The position numbers were made by a program, and so were the translations under genes. Positions 9,181-18,458 of a stretch of 64,000 nt of DNA are shown one piece after another. Numbering within the stretch: the first letter of the stretch is position 1; each line of letters begins with the position of its first letter. This stretch comes from Bacteroidota bacterium (lineage in GTDB: Bacteria; Bacteroidota; Bacteroidia; Chitinophagales; Chitinophagaceae): contig JAFDYF010000005.1 in the NCBI GenBank assembly GCA_018267575.1, forward strand, positions 1-64,000, given 5' to 3'. The notes below the pieces were generated by a model. It saw nothing but the letters and a program-made list of their open reading frames with translations, ran no database searches and was not told where the DNA came from.

Positions 9181-9735
9181 TTATTTACCAGCCGCCTTAC
9201 CAGCTTTCTTACGAACCACTTCACCGGTATAACGAACACCTTTTCCTTTGTACGGCTCTGGCTTACGAAGACCGCGAATCTTTGCTGCAACCTGGCCAAT
9301 CAATTGTTTGTCGGTACCCTCTAGTACAATTTTGGGGTTATCCCCTTTTTCTTGCATAGTGGCTACTTTCAATTCTTTGGGAATCTCGAATATGATATTG
9401 TGAGAATAACCCAAAGCCAAATCCAACAGGTTTCCTTGGTTAGAAGCTTTGAAACCCACACCAATCAGTTCCAATTGTCTTTTGTACCCTTCGGTTACAC
9501 CCTTTACCATATTGGCAACCAATGAGCGATACAAACCGTGCATAGCACGATGACGTATCTGGTCAGTAGGGCGGGCAATTTCAAGATGGCCATCCTTCAC
9601 TTCCGCTTTGATATCGCGGTCCATCAATTGTTTCAATTCGCCTTTTGGCCCTTTCACTGTAATCACATTATCTGCACCTACGGTGATGGTTACCCCAGCT
9701 GGGATCGCTACTGGTTTTTTTCCTATTCGAGACAT
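9181..9735 (-). CDS. rplF: 50S ribosomal protein L6
   Basis: 184 aa with the two repeated alpha/beta domains of L6 (about 1-80 and 84-175). MSRIGKKPVAIPAGV is the typical start and the C-terminal PEPYKGKGVRYTGEVVRKK is the L6 signature that contacts the sarcin-ricin loop. A short Lys/Ala tail (KAGKAAGK) ends it. Canonical between rpsH and rplR. An inverted repeat of the AATTTGAAAA type fills the gap to rpsH. Confidence 0.97.
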   Translation of the reverse strand: MSRIGKKPVAIPAGVTITVGADNVITVKGPKGELKQLMDRDIKAEVKDGHLEIARPTDQIRHRAMHGLYRSLVANMVKGVTEGYKRQLELIGVGFKASNQGNLLDLALGYSHNIIFEIPKELKVATMQEKGDNPKIVLEGTDKQLIGQVAAKIRGLRKPEPYKGKGVRYTGEVVRKKAGKAAGK

Positions 9736-9736
9736 A

Positions 9737-9840
9737 TTGATTTGAAAATGTGATAATTTGAAAAAGTGAAAATGAAATCAAATTATCTGTTCAAAATTTA
9801 TTTTCAATGTGGAGGTTATTTTCAAATTTCCACATTTGAG
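9737..9840. repeat. AATTTGAAAA-type inverted repeat between rpsH and rplF
   Basis: ATGTGATAATTTGAAAA (9748-9764) pairs with TTTTCAAATTTCCACAT (9819-9835) at 15 of 17 positions. It fills the gap between rpsH and rplF. Related words occur in the gaps at 12491-12516 (rpmC-rpsQ), 13214-13240 (rpsC-rplP) and 14832-14858 (rplB-rpsS). Confidence 0.6.
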
Positions 9841-9850
9841 AATCTGCTAA

Positions 9851-10249
9851 TTAATAAATATAACAAAGCACCTCACCACCTACATTCTGTGATTTGGCTT
9901 CTTTATCTGTCATCACGCCTTTTGAAGTAGAGATGATGGCCACGCCCAAGCCATTTTTCACACGCACAAATTCAGCAGGGCTCGCATACTGGCGAAGACC
10001 AGGACGGCTTACCCTTTCCAAAGATTTGATAGCAGGCTCTTTGGTGGTAGGATCATATTTCAACGCAATTTTGATAACGCCTTGTTTGGTATCGTCTTCA
10101 AATTTGTATTTAAGAATATATCCTTTATCGTATAGAATTTCTGTTATACGCTTTTTAAGATTAGAGGCAGGGATTTCAACAATACGGTGATTAGCCATCT
10201 GCGCATTGCGCACTCTTGTCAAATAATCTGCAATTGGATCAGTAACCAT
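9851..10249 (-). CDS. rpsH: 30S ribosomal protein S8
   Basis: 132 aa. It starts [19 protein letters not shown] and ends with the S8 signature [32 protein letters not shown]8 binds the central 16S rRNA domain and in some bacteria represses the spc operon. Standard position between rpsN and rplF. Confidence 0.97.
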   Translation of the reverse strand: MVTDPIADYLTRVRNAQMANHRIVEIPASNLKKRITEILYDKGYILKYKFEDDTKQGVIKIALKYDPTTKEPAIKSLERVSRPGLRQYASPAEFVRVKNGLGVAIISTSKGVMTDKEAKSQNVGGEVLCYIY

Positions 10250-10314
10250 TGTTTATTTTAGTTAAACGATTTTCAAAAATTAATTTACAATGCGATATCC
10301 AAGATATCACCGAA

Positions 10315-10584
10315 CTACCAGCTCGCTTTTCTTACGCCGGGTATCTTTCCTGCTAATGCCATATCGCGAAAAACAAGCCTTGACACACCGAAGTATCTCA
10401 TATAGCCCCTTGGCCTGCCTGTTAATTGGCAACGATTTTTCAATCGTACAGGAGAAGCATTTTTAGGAAGCAAATCCAATGCTTTGTAATCGCCTGCCGC
10501 TTTTAATGCTGCACGCTTTTCAGCATATTTTGCTGACAATGCTTCTCTTTTTCTTTGCCTGGCTTTTACTGACTCTTTAGCCAT
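10315..10584 (-). CDS. rpsN: 30S ribosomal protein S14, zinc-independent form
   Basis: 89 aa. It has the S14 C-terminal signature [19 protein letters not shown] (about 51-69). The CxxC pairs of the short zinc form are absent, so this is the long, zinc-independent type. Canonical between rplE and rpsH. The 144-base gap to rplE has no gene and only A/T-rich words. Confidence 0.96.
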   Translation of the reverse strand: MAKESVKARQRKREALSAKYAEKRAALKAAGDYKALDLLPKNASPVRLKNRCQLTGRPRGYMRYFGVSRLVFRDMALAGKIPGVRKASW

Positions 10585-10728
10585 GATGAATGTTTGATTT
10601 AAGAATTACGATTCACAATTTGTTCAGTTTAAAACTGATGGTCACAAACTGTAAACCCAAATATGATTGATTTAGATTTTTAGATTTAAGCTGTACAAAG
10701 AGCACATCTCAATCTAAAACCTCAAATA

Positions 10729-11304
10729 CTATTCAGCTTTTTTTGCTGCGTTCTTGAATGGCATACCCAATTCTTTCAGCAACTCATACGCTTCCTCATT
10801 GGTATTGGCTGTAGTCACAAAAGTGATGTCCATACCAGTGATCTTGTTCACTTTGTCAATATCCACTTCAGGGAAAATGATCTGTTCGGTGATGCCCAGT
10901 GTATAGTTACCACGGCCATCGAAAGATTTTTCATTAACCCCTTTAAAGTCACGTACACGAGGTAAAGCAGTAGACACCAACCTATCCAAAAATTCGAACA
11001 TTTTCTCTCCACGCAAAGTGACCCTTGCACCGATAGGAATATTCTTTCTCAATTTGAAATTGGAGATATCCTTTTTTGACATCGTTGATACGGCTTTCTG
11101 ACCAGTGATCAGCGTAAGCTCGTCCACAGCCACATCCACCAATTTTTTGTCGGATACAGCGCCATTCACACCACGGTTCAAGCATATTTTCTCCAATTTA
11201 GGAGCTTGCATGATGCTCGTGTAGCCAAATTTCTTCATCAAAGCAGGTACTACTTCATTCTTGTACTTGCTAACTAACCTCGGAGTATATTTTACTGTGC
11301 TCAT
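10729..11304 (-). CDS. rplE: 50S ribosomal protein L5
   Basis: 191 aa, binds 5S rRNA and the tRNA elbow. Conserved parts are [19 protein letters not shown] (about 37-55), the [20 protein letters not shown] stretch and the C-terminal [19 protein letters not shown]. Its ATG shares one base with the stop of rplX (TAATG), so the two are translationally coupled. A Lys/Ala tail (NAAKKAE) is present. Confidence 0.97.
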   Translation of the reverse strand: MSTVKYTPRLVSKYKNEVVPALMKKFGYTSIMQAPKLEKICLNRGVNGAVSDKKLVDVAVDELTLITGQKAVSTMSKKDISNFKLRKNIPIGARVTLRGEKMFEFLDRLVSTALPRVRDFKGVNEKSFDGRGNYTLGITEQIIFPEVDIDKVNKITGMDITFVTTANTNEEAYELLKELGMPFKNAAKKAE

Positions 11305-11642
11305 TATTTAATTACCCCCTCTGATTTTTTTGATATACGAACTAGTTTACCGTTTTCTCTGCTACGCTTTATCTTGGTCGCTTCGCCTGCTTTTGCGTCC
11401 CAAAGCATTACATTGGAAATATGGATGGCTGCCTCCACTTTTAAGATGCCACCCTTAGTATTTTGAGCAGAAGGTTTGGTGTGCTTGGTTACAATGTTCA
11501 CGCCTTCTACCAATACCTTTGCTTTGTCTGGATATACTTCCAACACTTTGCGAGGCTTTTTGGCATCCTTGTCGTCACCTGTGATCACCACCACACTGTC
11601 GCCTTTTTTAATATTGAACTTTGGTTTAAATCTGTTGCTCAT
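11304..11642 (-). CDS. rplX: 50S ribosomal protein L24
   Basis: 112 aa with an N-terminal KOW motif ([20 protein letters not shown], about 11-30), followed by [21 protein letters not shown]24 is an assembly initiator for the large subunit. It overlaps rplE by one base. The 123-base gap to rplN (11643-11765) is filled with the AACGC-type hairpin repeat. Confidence 0.97.
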   Translation of the reverse strand: MSNRFKPKFNIKKGDSVVVITGDDKDAKKPRKVLEVYPDKAKVLVEGVNIVTKHTKPSAQNTKGGILKVEAAIHISNVMLWDAKAGEATKIKRSRENGKLVRISKKSEGVIK

Positions 11643-11659
11643 TTTTTTATGCTTTCTAT

Positions 11660-11762
11660 TTTAGAGCGCTTAAAGTTTTACGCTTAACGCGTGACGATGA
11701 ACGCTTTTAATCTATTTTGCTTCGCACTTCCGCATCCCGCATTCAGCGTTCAGCATTAAGCC
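11660..11762. repeat. AACGCTGAACGC-type dispersed hairpin repeat, copy 2
   Basis: The rplN-rplX gap holds GCGCTTAAAG, TTACGCTTAACGCG and GATGAACGC on the left and GCATTCAGCGTTCAGCATTAAGC on the right, which is largely the inverted counterpart. Same family as 4940-5066 and 20797-20818. It would form a hairpin in the ribosomal mRNA. Confidence 0.6.
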
Positions 11763-11765
11763 CTT

Positions 11766-12134
11766 TTACAGTACTTCAGGTGCCAATGAAATAATTTTCA
11801 TATAGCCTTTGTCCCGGAGTTCCCTGGCAACTGGCCCGAAAATACGGGTGCCGCGAGGGTCTTCTGATTGGTTCAACAACACAACAGCATTGTCATCGAA
11901 GCGGATGTATGAACCATCTTTACGGCGCAACTTGTTTTTGGTACGCACGATTACCGCTTTGGTAACAGTTCCTTTTTTGATGCCGCCAGCAGGCAATGCG
12001 TCTTTTACTGTTACAACAATTTTATCGCCAATCTTAGCATAGTCCTGGCCGCTGTTTCCAAGCACACGGATACAAAGTACTTCTTTGGCACCGCTGTTGT
12101 CTGCTACGTTTAACCTGCTTTCTTGTTGAATCAT
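11766..12134 (-). CDS. rplN: 50S ribosomal protein L14
   Basis: 122 aa. It begins [20 protein letters not shown], carries the central signature ([21 protein letters not shown], about 58-78, core [10 protein letters not shown]), and ends IISLAPEVL, all normal for L14. Standard position between rpsQ and rplX. Confidence 0.97.
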   Translation of the reverse strand: MIQQESRLNVADNSGAKEVLCIRVLGNSGQDYAKIGDKIVVTVKDALPAGGIKKGTVTKAVIVRTKNKLRRKDGSYIRFDDNAVVLLNQSEDPRGTRIFGPVARELRDKGYMKIISLAPEVL

Positions 12135-12231
12135 TTTATTAAACTTTGAGCTGGTAGATATGAACTACAAGCATTATTACTATTCTTTTATCCTACAGCT
12201 TAAGCTATTTGCTTAAAGCCAGTAACTGTTT

Positions 12232-12489
12232 TTATTTCGCCTTCTCTACTACCTCCACTAATCTCCAACGCTTGGTTTTACTAAGCGGACGGCTTTCCAT
12301 GATCCTCACGATATCCCCTACAGTGCATTCGTTCTTTTCGTCATGCGCATGGAAACTGGTAGTCTTTTTTACGAACTTACCATAGATAGGGTGTTTCATC
12401 CTTCTTTCAACAGAAACGGTAATGGTCTTGTCCATTTTGTTGCTTTTCACAACACCTATTCTGATTTTCCGTAAATTTCTTTCAACCAT
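12232..12489 (-). CDS. rpsQ: 30S ribosomal protein S17
   Basis: 85 aa with the OB-fold signature [19 protein letters not shown] (about 13-31), HPIYGKFV and the end [20 protein letters not shown]. Normal length. Between rpmC and rplN; the gap to rpmC has an AATTTGAAAA-type word. Confidence 0.97.
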   Translation of the reverse strand: MVERNLRKIRIGVVKSNKMDKTITVSVERRMKHPIYGKFVKKTTSFHAHDEKNECTVGDIVRIMESRPLSKTKRWRLVEVVEKAK

Positions 12490-12546
12490 AACTTTAATTT
12501 GAAAATTTGAAAATTTCTCTAAAGAGTCCTTTCCACATTAATACTA

Positions 12547-12756
12547 TTATGCTCCAGCTTTAATATTAGCTAGCTTTGTTTTCATGCGTGCGATGTCTTT
12601 TCTCAATGAACGGATGCTCATTGGGTTTTCCAGCGGGGAAATGGCATGTGCAAATTCCAGCTTCTTCAGACGCAGTTCATCTTCTTGAATACGAGCCTTC
12701 AAATCCAGTTCATTCAATTCCTTCAGGCTATTTACAAAATCAATTCTCTTTGACAT
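12547..12756 (-). CDS. rpmC: 50S ribosomal protein L29
   Basis: 69 aa, two-helix protein at the exit of the peptide tunnel. The LKELNELDLKARIQEDELRL helix and the RSLRKDIARMKTKL helix are the recognisable parts. Directly after rplP (22 bases), the usual order. Confidence 0.94.
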   Translation of the reverse strand: MSKRIDFVNSLKELNELDLKARIQEDELRLKKLEFAHAISPLENPMSIRSLRKDIARMKTKLANIKAGA

Positions 12757-12778
12757 TTGTACTAGTTTAAAATTATTT

Positions 12779-13213
12779 CTATTTAACGCTCACCTGTGCT
12801 ACCACATCATGACGAACGATGAATTTTGTTTTGATGGGGAGTTTCTGTGCGGCCAGTTCCAGTGCTTCTTTCGCAACCTGTTCGGGAACGCCATCCGCTT
12901 CAAACAAAATACGTCCTGGCTCAATCACAGCCGCCCAATATTCTGGGTTACCTTTACCTTTACCCATCCTCACTTCCTGAGGCTTCTTGGTGATAGGCTT
13001 GTCAGGGAATACCCTGATCCAAACATTACCTTCCCTCTTCATATGGCGGGTAAGTGCCTGACGGGCAGCTTCCAATTGACGGTTGGTTAACCAGATAGCT
13101 TCCAACGCTTTTAAGCCATAAGACCCAAAAGATATAGAGCTGCCTCTTTTTGCAGTTTCACGTATCCGCCCCTTTTGCGCCTTTCTATGTTTCGATCTTT
13201 TCGGTTGTAACAT
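12779..13213 (-). CDS. rplP: 50S ribosomal protein L16
   Basis: 144 aa. Starts [37 protein letters not shown] and [20 protein letters not shown] are the two L16 signatures. L16 lines the A-site tRNA path. Follows rpsC by 74 bases. Confidence 0.97.
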   Translation of the reverse strand: MLQPKRSKHRKAQKGRIRETAKRGSSISFGSYGLKALEAIWLTNRQLEAARQALTRHMKREGNVWIRVFPDKPITKKPQEVRMGKGKGNPEYWAAVIEPGRILFEADGVPEQVAKEALELAAQKLPIKTKFIVRHDVVAQVSVK

Positions 13214-13287
13214 TTTATTCTAATTTCTCAATTTGAAAATCCCTAAATCGCTCAACTTTACGAATGAGCCATTTTCATATTTGCTGA

Positions 13288-14100
13288 TTAATTTCTCCTT
13301 TCCCTTCTTTCACCACCGCCACCTCTTCTCTCACCACCAGCACCGCCGCCTCTTCTGTCATCGCGACGCTCACCACCACGGTGATCATCCCTTCTTCCAC
13401 CATCCCTTCTCTCACCTGCATTTGTACCACCTTCTTTTCCACCCACAAAGTTCGGGTTCAGGTCACGCTTTGCTAATACTTCACCTTTACAGATCCATAC
13501 TTTGATACCGATTTTGCCATATACCGTTTGTGCAAATACACTAGCATAATCAATATCCATACGCAGGGTATGCAATGGGGTACGGCCTTGTTTGATTTCT
13601 TCAGAACGTGCAATTTCATTACCACCCAAACGGCCACTTACTTTCACTTTAATACCTTCAGCACCCATTCTCAATGAAGAAGCAATTGCCATTTTAATAG
13701 CACGCTTGTAATTGATACGGTTTTCAATCTGACGTGCTATGGTATCTCCTACGATATTCGCATCCAGTTCAGGCCTGCGGATTTCGAGGATGTTGATTTG
13801 TACATCATCCTTTCCGGTAAGCTTTTTCAGCTCTTCCTTTATACGGTCCACTTCGCCACCACCTTTACCGATGATGATACCAGGCTTGGAAGTATGTATG
13901 GTAACAATCAGTTTGTTCAGTGTACGCTCAATAACAATTTTTGCTATGCCACCTTTATTGATACGAGCATTGAGGTAAGTCCTGATTTTGTGATCTTCGA
14001 TTAGTTTGGAAGCATAATCTTTTTTGCTTCCGTACCAGTTAGATTCCCAACCACGGATAATCCCCAATCTTGCACCAATAGGATTTGTTTTCTGGCCCAT
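13288..14100 (-). CDS. rpsC: 30S ribosomal protein S3 with Arg/Gly-rich tail
   Basis: 270 aa, longer than the usual 210-240. The KH domain has [20 protein letters not shown] (about 72-91) and the C-terminal S3 domain has [20 protein letters not shown], both complete. After [11 protein letters not shown] (about 208-218) comes an extension of about 52 residues made of Gly, Arg, Asp and Glu with repeated [12 protein letters not shown] words, resembling an RGG box. S3 sits at the mRNA entry channel. The frame stays open with normal codon use. The tail is unusual but could vary widely in length between relatives. Confidence 0.96.
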   Translation of the reverse strand: MGQKTNPIGARLGIIRGWESNWYGSKKDYASKLIEDHKIRTYLNARINKGGIAKIVIERTLNKLIVTIHTSKPGIIIGKGGGEVDRIKEELKKLTGKDDVQINILEIRRPELDANIVGDTIARQIENRINYKRAIKMAIASSLRMGAEGIKVKVSGRLGGNEIARSEEIKQGRTPLHTLRMDIDYASVFAQTVYGKIGIKVWICKGEVLAKRDLNPNFVGGKEGGTNAGERRDGGRRDDHRGGERRDDRRGGGAGGERRGGGGERRERRN

Positions 14101-14132
14101 GTTATACTTTAATAGTTTTTATCAATTATTTT

Positions 14133-14486
14133 TTATTCAGCAGTTGCTTTTGTGTCAACAATCAGTGTTACATGGTTGCTGCGTTTGCGAACGCGATAAC
14201 CACGACCTTGTGGGGCTGGGCGCATACGCTTAAGCACTCTTCCATTATCCACGAAAACGGTCTTAACAACAAGACCCGCATCTGCCGCACTTTTTTCCGC
14301 ATTCTTCTGTTCCCAGTTCTTTACAGCAGACCATAACAATTTATGCAAGGGTGTAGAGGAATGCTGTGGATGATGCTCGAGTAAAGCCAATGCCTTTTCA
14401 ACATTCATCCCACGAATTTCATCTACCAGCAAACGCATTTTGCGGGGAGAGGTCGGGTAATTTCTTAATCTAGCTACTGCTTCCAT
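14133..14486 (-). CDS. rplV: 50S ribosomal protein L22
   Basis: 117 aa. [20 protein letters not shown] (about 7-26) and the beta-hairpin with [20 protein letters not shown] (about 89-108) that lines the nascent-peptide tunnel are visible. Canonical between rpsS and rpsC. Confidence 0.97.
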   Translation of the reverse strand: MEAVARLRNYPTSPRKMRLLVDEIRGMNVEKALALLEHHPQHSSTPLHKLLWSAVKNWEQKNAEKSAADAGLVVKTVFVDNGRVLKRMRPAPQGRGYRVRKRSNHVTLIVDTKATAE

Positions 14487-14556
14487 TTTTTATTAGTTTT
14501 TAGTTCGGAGTTCAAAGTTTAGAGCGGTTGCCCCTTCACTTAGTACTACCGACTAA

Positions 14557-14829
14557 TTATGCGATCTTTTTACTTGAGTGTCCTTTGAAATGGCGGGTGG
14601 GTGCAAATTCGCCCAACTTATGCCCTACCATAAATTCCGTTACATAAACAGGGATAAACTTATTGCCATTATGAACAGCAAGTGTATGCCCTACAAAGTC
14701 CGGAGTAATGGTCGAACGTCTGCTCCAAGTCTTTATGACACCTTTCTTTGATTTGCCTTCGTTAATATCCAAAACCTTTTTTTCGAGGTTTGCATCTACG
14801 TAAGGACCTTTTTTTATTGAACGAGCCAT
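14557..14829 (-). CDS. rpsS: 30S ribosomal protein S19
   Basis: 90 aa. [37 protein letters not shown] and [20 protein letters not shown] are all S19 hallmarks; the end [16 protein letters not shown] is normal. Between rplB and rplV. Confidence 0.97.
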   Translation of the reverse strand: MARSIKKGPYVDANLEKKVLDINEGKSKKGVIKTWSRRSTITPDFVGHTLAVHNGNKFIPVYVTEFMVGHKLGEFAPTRHFKGHSSKKIA

Positions 14830-14920
14830 ATTTTAATTTGACAATTTGAAAATTTCCGAATTGCTCAATTCATTTTTTTTGATGGCTTATTGAGCACCGA
14901 GCCATTGCATCGCTTTTAAA

Positions 14921-15760
14921 TTATTGCGATAGCTTTTTACCGTTCTTCCTTTGGATAATGAACTTGTCAGTTCCTTTTCCTTTGGTACGGGTCTTGAGGC
15001 CTCTTGAGTACTGACCGTTCCTTGAACGAGGCTGACCACCAGATGCCTTACCTTCACCACCACCCATTGGGTGATCAACAGGGTTCATCGCAACACCACG
15101 GTTTCTTGGACGGATGCCCCTCCAACGATTACGACCTGCCTTACCCATGCTCTGCAAACTATGGTCGCTATTTGAAACCACACCTACCGTAGCATAGCAG
15201 TTGATCAATATTTTCCTCAACTCACCAGAAGGCATTTTGAGTACAGCGTATTTTTCTTCTTTGTTGGTAAGCTGCGCTGAAGTTCCGGCGCTACGAACCA
15301 ATTTACCACCTTGACCAGGTTGCATTTCAATATTATGCACATTGGTACCCAGAGGCATAAACTTCATCTGAAGCGCATTGCCCAACTCAGGAGCAATATC
15401 ATCACCAGATTGAACTGTAGCACCTACCTGCAAACCTTGTGGCGCAATGATATATCTCTTTTCACCATCCACATAGTTCAACAATGCGATGAAGGCACTA
15501 CGGTTTGGATCATATTCAATAGAAGCAACAGTAGCAGGAATCCCCTTTTTGTTTCTCTTAAAATCGATGACACGGTACATTTTTTTGTGCCCGCCACCAA
15601 TATAGCGCATCGCTCTTCTACCTTGAACATTTCGGCCGCCTGTAGACTTTACTTTTTCAAGCAAACTCTTTTCAGGAGTGTCCGTAGTGATTTCCACAAA
15701 GGCATTACCAATTCTCCATCTGGTACCTGCTGTAATCGGTTTATATTTTCTTAATGCCAT
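14921..15760 (-). CDS. rplB: 50S ribosomal protein L2
   Basis: 279 aa, full length. The peptidyl-transferase-near signature [20 protein letters not shown] is at about 226-245, with the central [21 protein letters not shown]2 is needed for subunit joining. Canonical between rplW and rpsS. Confidence 0.98.
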   Translation of the reverse strand: MALRKYKPITAGTRWRIGNAFVEITTDTPEKSLLEKVKSTGGRNVQGRRAMRYIGGGHKKMYRVIDFKRNKKGIPATVASIEYDPNRSAFIALLNYVDGEKRYIIAPQGLQVGATVQSGDDIAPELGNALQMKFMPLGTNVHNIEMQPGQGGKLVRSAGTSAQLTNKEEKYAVLKMPSGELRKILINCYATVGVVSNSDHSLQSMGKAGRNRWRGIRPRNRGVAMNPVDHPMGGGEGKASGGQPRSRNGQYSRGLKTRTKGKGTDKFIIQRKNGKKLSQ

Positions 15761-15868
15761 ACCCTAAGTCCCTACAGGGATAATTTAATTTGAAATATTG
15801 TTCAACACTTTGCGGCCGTTGATATAGCCATTACTATTTTTTAACCCTTGCCAATTAATGGCTATCGG

Positions 15869-16168
15869 TTAAATATGAGAATACAAATCAATTGACTCGC
15901 CCACTGCCAAAGTAACCAGTGCTTTTTTGTAAGCTGGCTTGCGACCTTCCACAACACCGGCTTTCGTTGAGCGTGTTTTATGCTTAGCCGGAACCACTAT
16001 CGTGTTCACATCAATAATGGTAACACCATAAAAGCTTTCTACTGCTTTTTTGATTTCCAGCTTATTTGCCTTTCTATCTACACGGAAAGCATACCTTCTC
16101 AGTTTTTCTTGCTGAGCATTGGCCTTCTCTGTCAGTATCGGCTTTATTAAAACATCTGCGAGTTTCAT
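15869..16168 (-). CDS. rplW: 50S ribosomal protein L23
   Basis: 99 aa. LIKPILTEKANAQQEKLRRY at the start and KKAVESFYGVTIIDVNTI in the middle are typical. L23 forms the docking site for trigger factor and SRP at the tunnel exit. Between rplD and rplB. Confidence 0.96.
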   Translation of the reverse strand: MKLADVLIKPILTEKANAQQEKLRRYAFRVDRKANKLEIKKAVESFYGVTIIDVNTIVVPAKHKTRSTKAGVVEGRKPAYKKALVTLAVGESIDLYSHI

Positions 16169-16218
16169 TCTATCTTATTTGAAAAATTTCTTAATTAGTC
16201 TTTGTTCGATTTTTATCA

Positions 16219-16851
16219 CTATGCTTCTACTGCATCTTCAGAAAAAACTTTTGCAGCGCTTTCTAAAAACACAAGCACATCTGCATTCACAATATCATAA
16301 GTATTCATATCCGCCAACAAAGCGCTTTCTACTTTTGGTATATTGCGAAGGCTCAGATACACATTATCATTATACTCTGGGAACACAAACAGTGATTTCT
16401 TATTTGCGAACTCCAGTGTTTTTAAAATACCTGCAAAATCCTTTGTTTTAGGAGCATCCAGTTTGATATCTTCCAACACTACAATGGAGTTGGTTTTTGC
16501 TTTGCTAGCTAAGGATGACATCTTTGCCAGATCCTTTACCTTACGGTTCAGTTTGATATCCCAACTGTGCGGCTTTGGTCCGAAAATGGTACCACCACCT
16601 TTATATAATGGGTTACGGATATTCCCTTTACGAGAACCACCCGTACCTTTTTGCTTATGCAGTTTTTTGGAAGAACCTTTAACCTCCATGCGCGTTTTCA
16701 CTTTGTGGGTACCTTGACGCTGAGCAGCTAAATACTGCTTAACGGCCAGATATACCACATGCTCATTCGGTTCGATCGCGAAAATTTCATCAGGCAGTTC
16801 AACGGTTCTACCTGTTTTCTTACCTTGTATATTTAAAACTTCTGCTTGCAT
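16219..16851 (-). CDS. rplD: 50S ribosomal protein L4
   Basis: 210 aa. The extended loop has KLHKQKGTGGSRKGNIRNPL and GGTIFGPKPHSW (about 67-101), which reaches the tunnel constriction; VLEDIKLDAPKTKDF and the end VLVFLESAAKVF are normal. In Escherichia coli L4 also represses its own operon by binding the leader; whether the structured leader at 17503-17775 plays that part here is unknown. Confidence 0.97.
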   Translation of the reverse strand: MQAEVLNIQGKKTGRTVELPDEIFAIEPNEHVVYLAVKQYLAAQRQGTHKVKTRMEVKGSSKKLHKQKGTGGSRKGNIRNPLYKGGGTIFGPKPHSWDIKLNRKVKDLAKMSSLASKAKTNSIVVLEDIKLDAPKTKDFAGILKTLEFANKKSLFVFPEYNDNVYLSLRNIPKVESALLADMNTYDIVNADVLVFLESAAKVFSEDAVEA

Positions 16852-16884
16852 TTTCTTTTATTTTTAAACCTTACCGGTTCGTGA

Positions 16885-17502
16885 TTATTTCTGGATGTAA
16901 ACAATTGAACCAATATGGCCTGGGATAGAACCACTGATCAGTATATAATTTTTTTCTGGGAAAATTTTCACCACTTTAAGGCTTTTGATTTTCACACGGT
17001 CGCAGCCCATACGGCCGGCCATGCGAACACCTTTCATTACACGAGATGCATCGGAAGAGTTACCCAATGAACCTGGGGCACGTTGACGATCGTGCTGACC
17101 GTGAGACTGTTGACCTACCCCATGGAAACCATGGCGTTTTACAACACCCTGAAAGCCCTTACCCTTGGTAGTACCCACCACATTCACTTTTTCGCCTTCG
17201 GCAAAAATGTCAACAGTGATAGACTCACCTAAATTCTTTTCTATGGAAAAATCACGGAATTCTCTAACGTGCTTTTTGGGAGCGGTGGATGATTTTGCGA
17301 AGTGGTTTTTTTCGGCAGCGATGGAATGCTTTTCTGTTTTATCGCCGAAACCTAATTGAAGTGAACTGTAACCGTCTGTTTCTTTTGTCTTCACCTGTGT
17401 AACTACGCAGGGACCTGCTTCAATAATGGTGCAGGCAGTTTGTTTACCGTCGGCGCTGAAGATGCTGGTCATCCCGATTTTTTTACCAATAATACCTTTC
17501 AT
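16885..17502 (-). CDS. rplC: 50S ribosomal protein L3
   Basis: 205 aa. [19 protein letters not shown] start and the loop [20 protein letters not shown] (about 119-138) with the Gln that is methylated in many bacteria. One of the first proteins in large-subunit assembly. A 273-base gap separates it from rpsJ, unusually long for this pair. Confidence 0.97.
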   Translation of the reverse strand: MKGIIGKKIGMTSIFSADGKQTACTIIEAGPCVVTQVKTKETDGYSSLQLGFGDKTEKHSIAAEKNHFAKSSTAPKKHVREFRDFSIEKNLGESITVDIFAEGEKVNVVGTTKGKGFQGVVKRHGFHGVGQQSHGQHDRQRAPGSLGNSSDASRVMKGVRMAGRMGCDRVKIKSLKVVKIFPEKNYILISGSIPGHIGSIVYIQK

Positions 17503-17775
17503 TTTTTACATTTTGCGCCTTGGGTATAGGGACAATCATGTACTCTTGTTTGGTAACAGATGGTCATGATTTCAATCCCCCGTTTGCTACTGACCTTTTC
17601 CTTTGTTTCAGAAGTACCAGTAGTAAACAAACCCGGAACGGCTTGTTTATATGTTCACCAACTTCATTGGAAGTTGTTATTGTTTACTATTTTTTATCCA
17701 GCGCTGCTTTATCGGGGGTTCAGTCCCGGGTTTGCAGATAGATATTGAAAGAACTTTTTAAAGGATGCCTCTCGG
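17503..17775 (-). promoter_or_regulatory. Structured leader between rpsJ and rplC
   Basis: This 273-base gap has no ORF. It contains consecutive inverted repeats: ATCATG/CATGAT (17535-17540, 17565-17570), CTACTG/CAGTAG (17587-17592, 17618-17623), TAAACAA/TTGTTTA (17624-17630, 17643-17649), CAACTTC/GAAGTTG with a 4-base loop (17659-17665, 17670-17676) and a G/C-rich one near 17713-17729. The run of hairpins ahead of rplC suggests an r-protein leader RNA. That role is inference. Confidence 0.45.
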
Positions 17776-18081
17776 TTATGCCTTTATCTCTACATCCACG
17801 CCAGATGGCAGATCCAATTTTGACAGAGCATCCACCGTTCTTGAAGAAGAGGTGTAGATGTCCAGCAAACGCTTATGCGTATGCAGTTGGAATTGCTCAC
17901 GAGCTTTTTTGTTTACGTGCGGGGAGCGAAGAACGGTGAAAATTTTCTTCTTAGTAGGTAAAGGAATAGGTCCTGTAACTACTGCACCGGTGCTGCGCAC
18001 GGTTTTTACGATTTTCTCGGCAGATTTATCTACCAGATTGTGATCGTATGACTGTAATTTGATCCTGATTCTTTGAGACAT
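17776..18081 (-). CDS. rpsJ: 30S ribosomal protein S10
   Basis: 101 aa, first gene of the S10-spc run. [20 protein letters not shown] at the start and [20 protein letters not shown] are signatures. Also known as NusE, which takes part in transcription antitermination. A well-formed promoter (18111-18142) lies 30 bases upstream, and GC-rich tandem repeats lie beyond that. Confidence 0.97.
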   Translation of the reverse strand: MSQRIRIKLQSYDHNLVDKSAEKIVKTVRSTGAVVTGPIPLPTKKKIFTVLRSPHVNKKAREQFQLHTHKRLLDIYTSSSRTVDALSKLDLPSGVDVEIKA

Positions 18082-18110
18082 AAGCCAAGCCCATTTTTAG
18101 AATGGGAGTG

Positions 18111-18142
18111 CAAAGGTATGGGCTATGAAGCAAATAGACAAA
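18111..18142 (-). promoter_or_regulatory. rpsJ promoter (TTTG-N20-TACCTTTG)
   Basis: Read leftwards: TTTG (complement of 18139-18142), 20 bases, then TACCTTTG (complement of 18111-18118). This matches the Bacteroidota primary sigma consensus TTTG-N19-21-TAnnTTTG. Expected start of transcription is near 18105, giving a leader of about 25 bases before rpsJ. Confidence 0.8.
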
Positions 18143-18182
18143 GAAATTTGCTGTTTTTTATAAAAAAAGCACAGAAACTTAT

Positions 18183-18456
18183 CGATGGCGGATGGGCGAT
18201 GGTAGCTGGCCGGCTTTAGTGCGCATTTCGTTCAGAAAGGCGGCCGTCGGTGAACGGCTAACGGCCATCGATGACCGATAGGAGATGGCGGTTGGCCGCC
18301 TTAGTTGGGGCTTCGTTCAGAAAGGCAGCCTTCGGTGAACGGCTAACGGCCATCGATGACCGTTGTGCGAAAGCAGATGGCCGACACTGGTCGGGGCTTC
18401 GTTCCAAAAGGCGGCCTTCGGCCTACGACCGTCGGCGAACGACCATCGGCCATCCT
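18183..18456. repeat. Three GC-rich ~85-bp tandem repeats
   Basis: A block much richer in G and C than its surroundings. The anchor TTCGTTC occurs at 18227, 18312 and 18398, a period of 85-86 bp, followed each time by a form of CGGTGAACGGCTAACGGCC. Copies 1 and 2 also share CCATCGATGACCG; copy 3 is more diverged. Each unit contains inverted CGGCC/GGCCG words. The block starts 41 bases upstream of the rpsJ -33 box and ends three bases from the S9 peptidase stop. Confidence 0.8.
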
Positions 18457-18458
18457 TC

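Noticed and set aside
17713-17735. T-arm-like GGTTCAGTCCC as part of a tRNA
   Set aside because: The T-loop is one base short and no acceptor stem, anticodon arm or D-arm can be folded around it.
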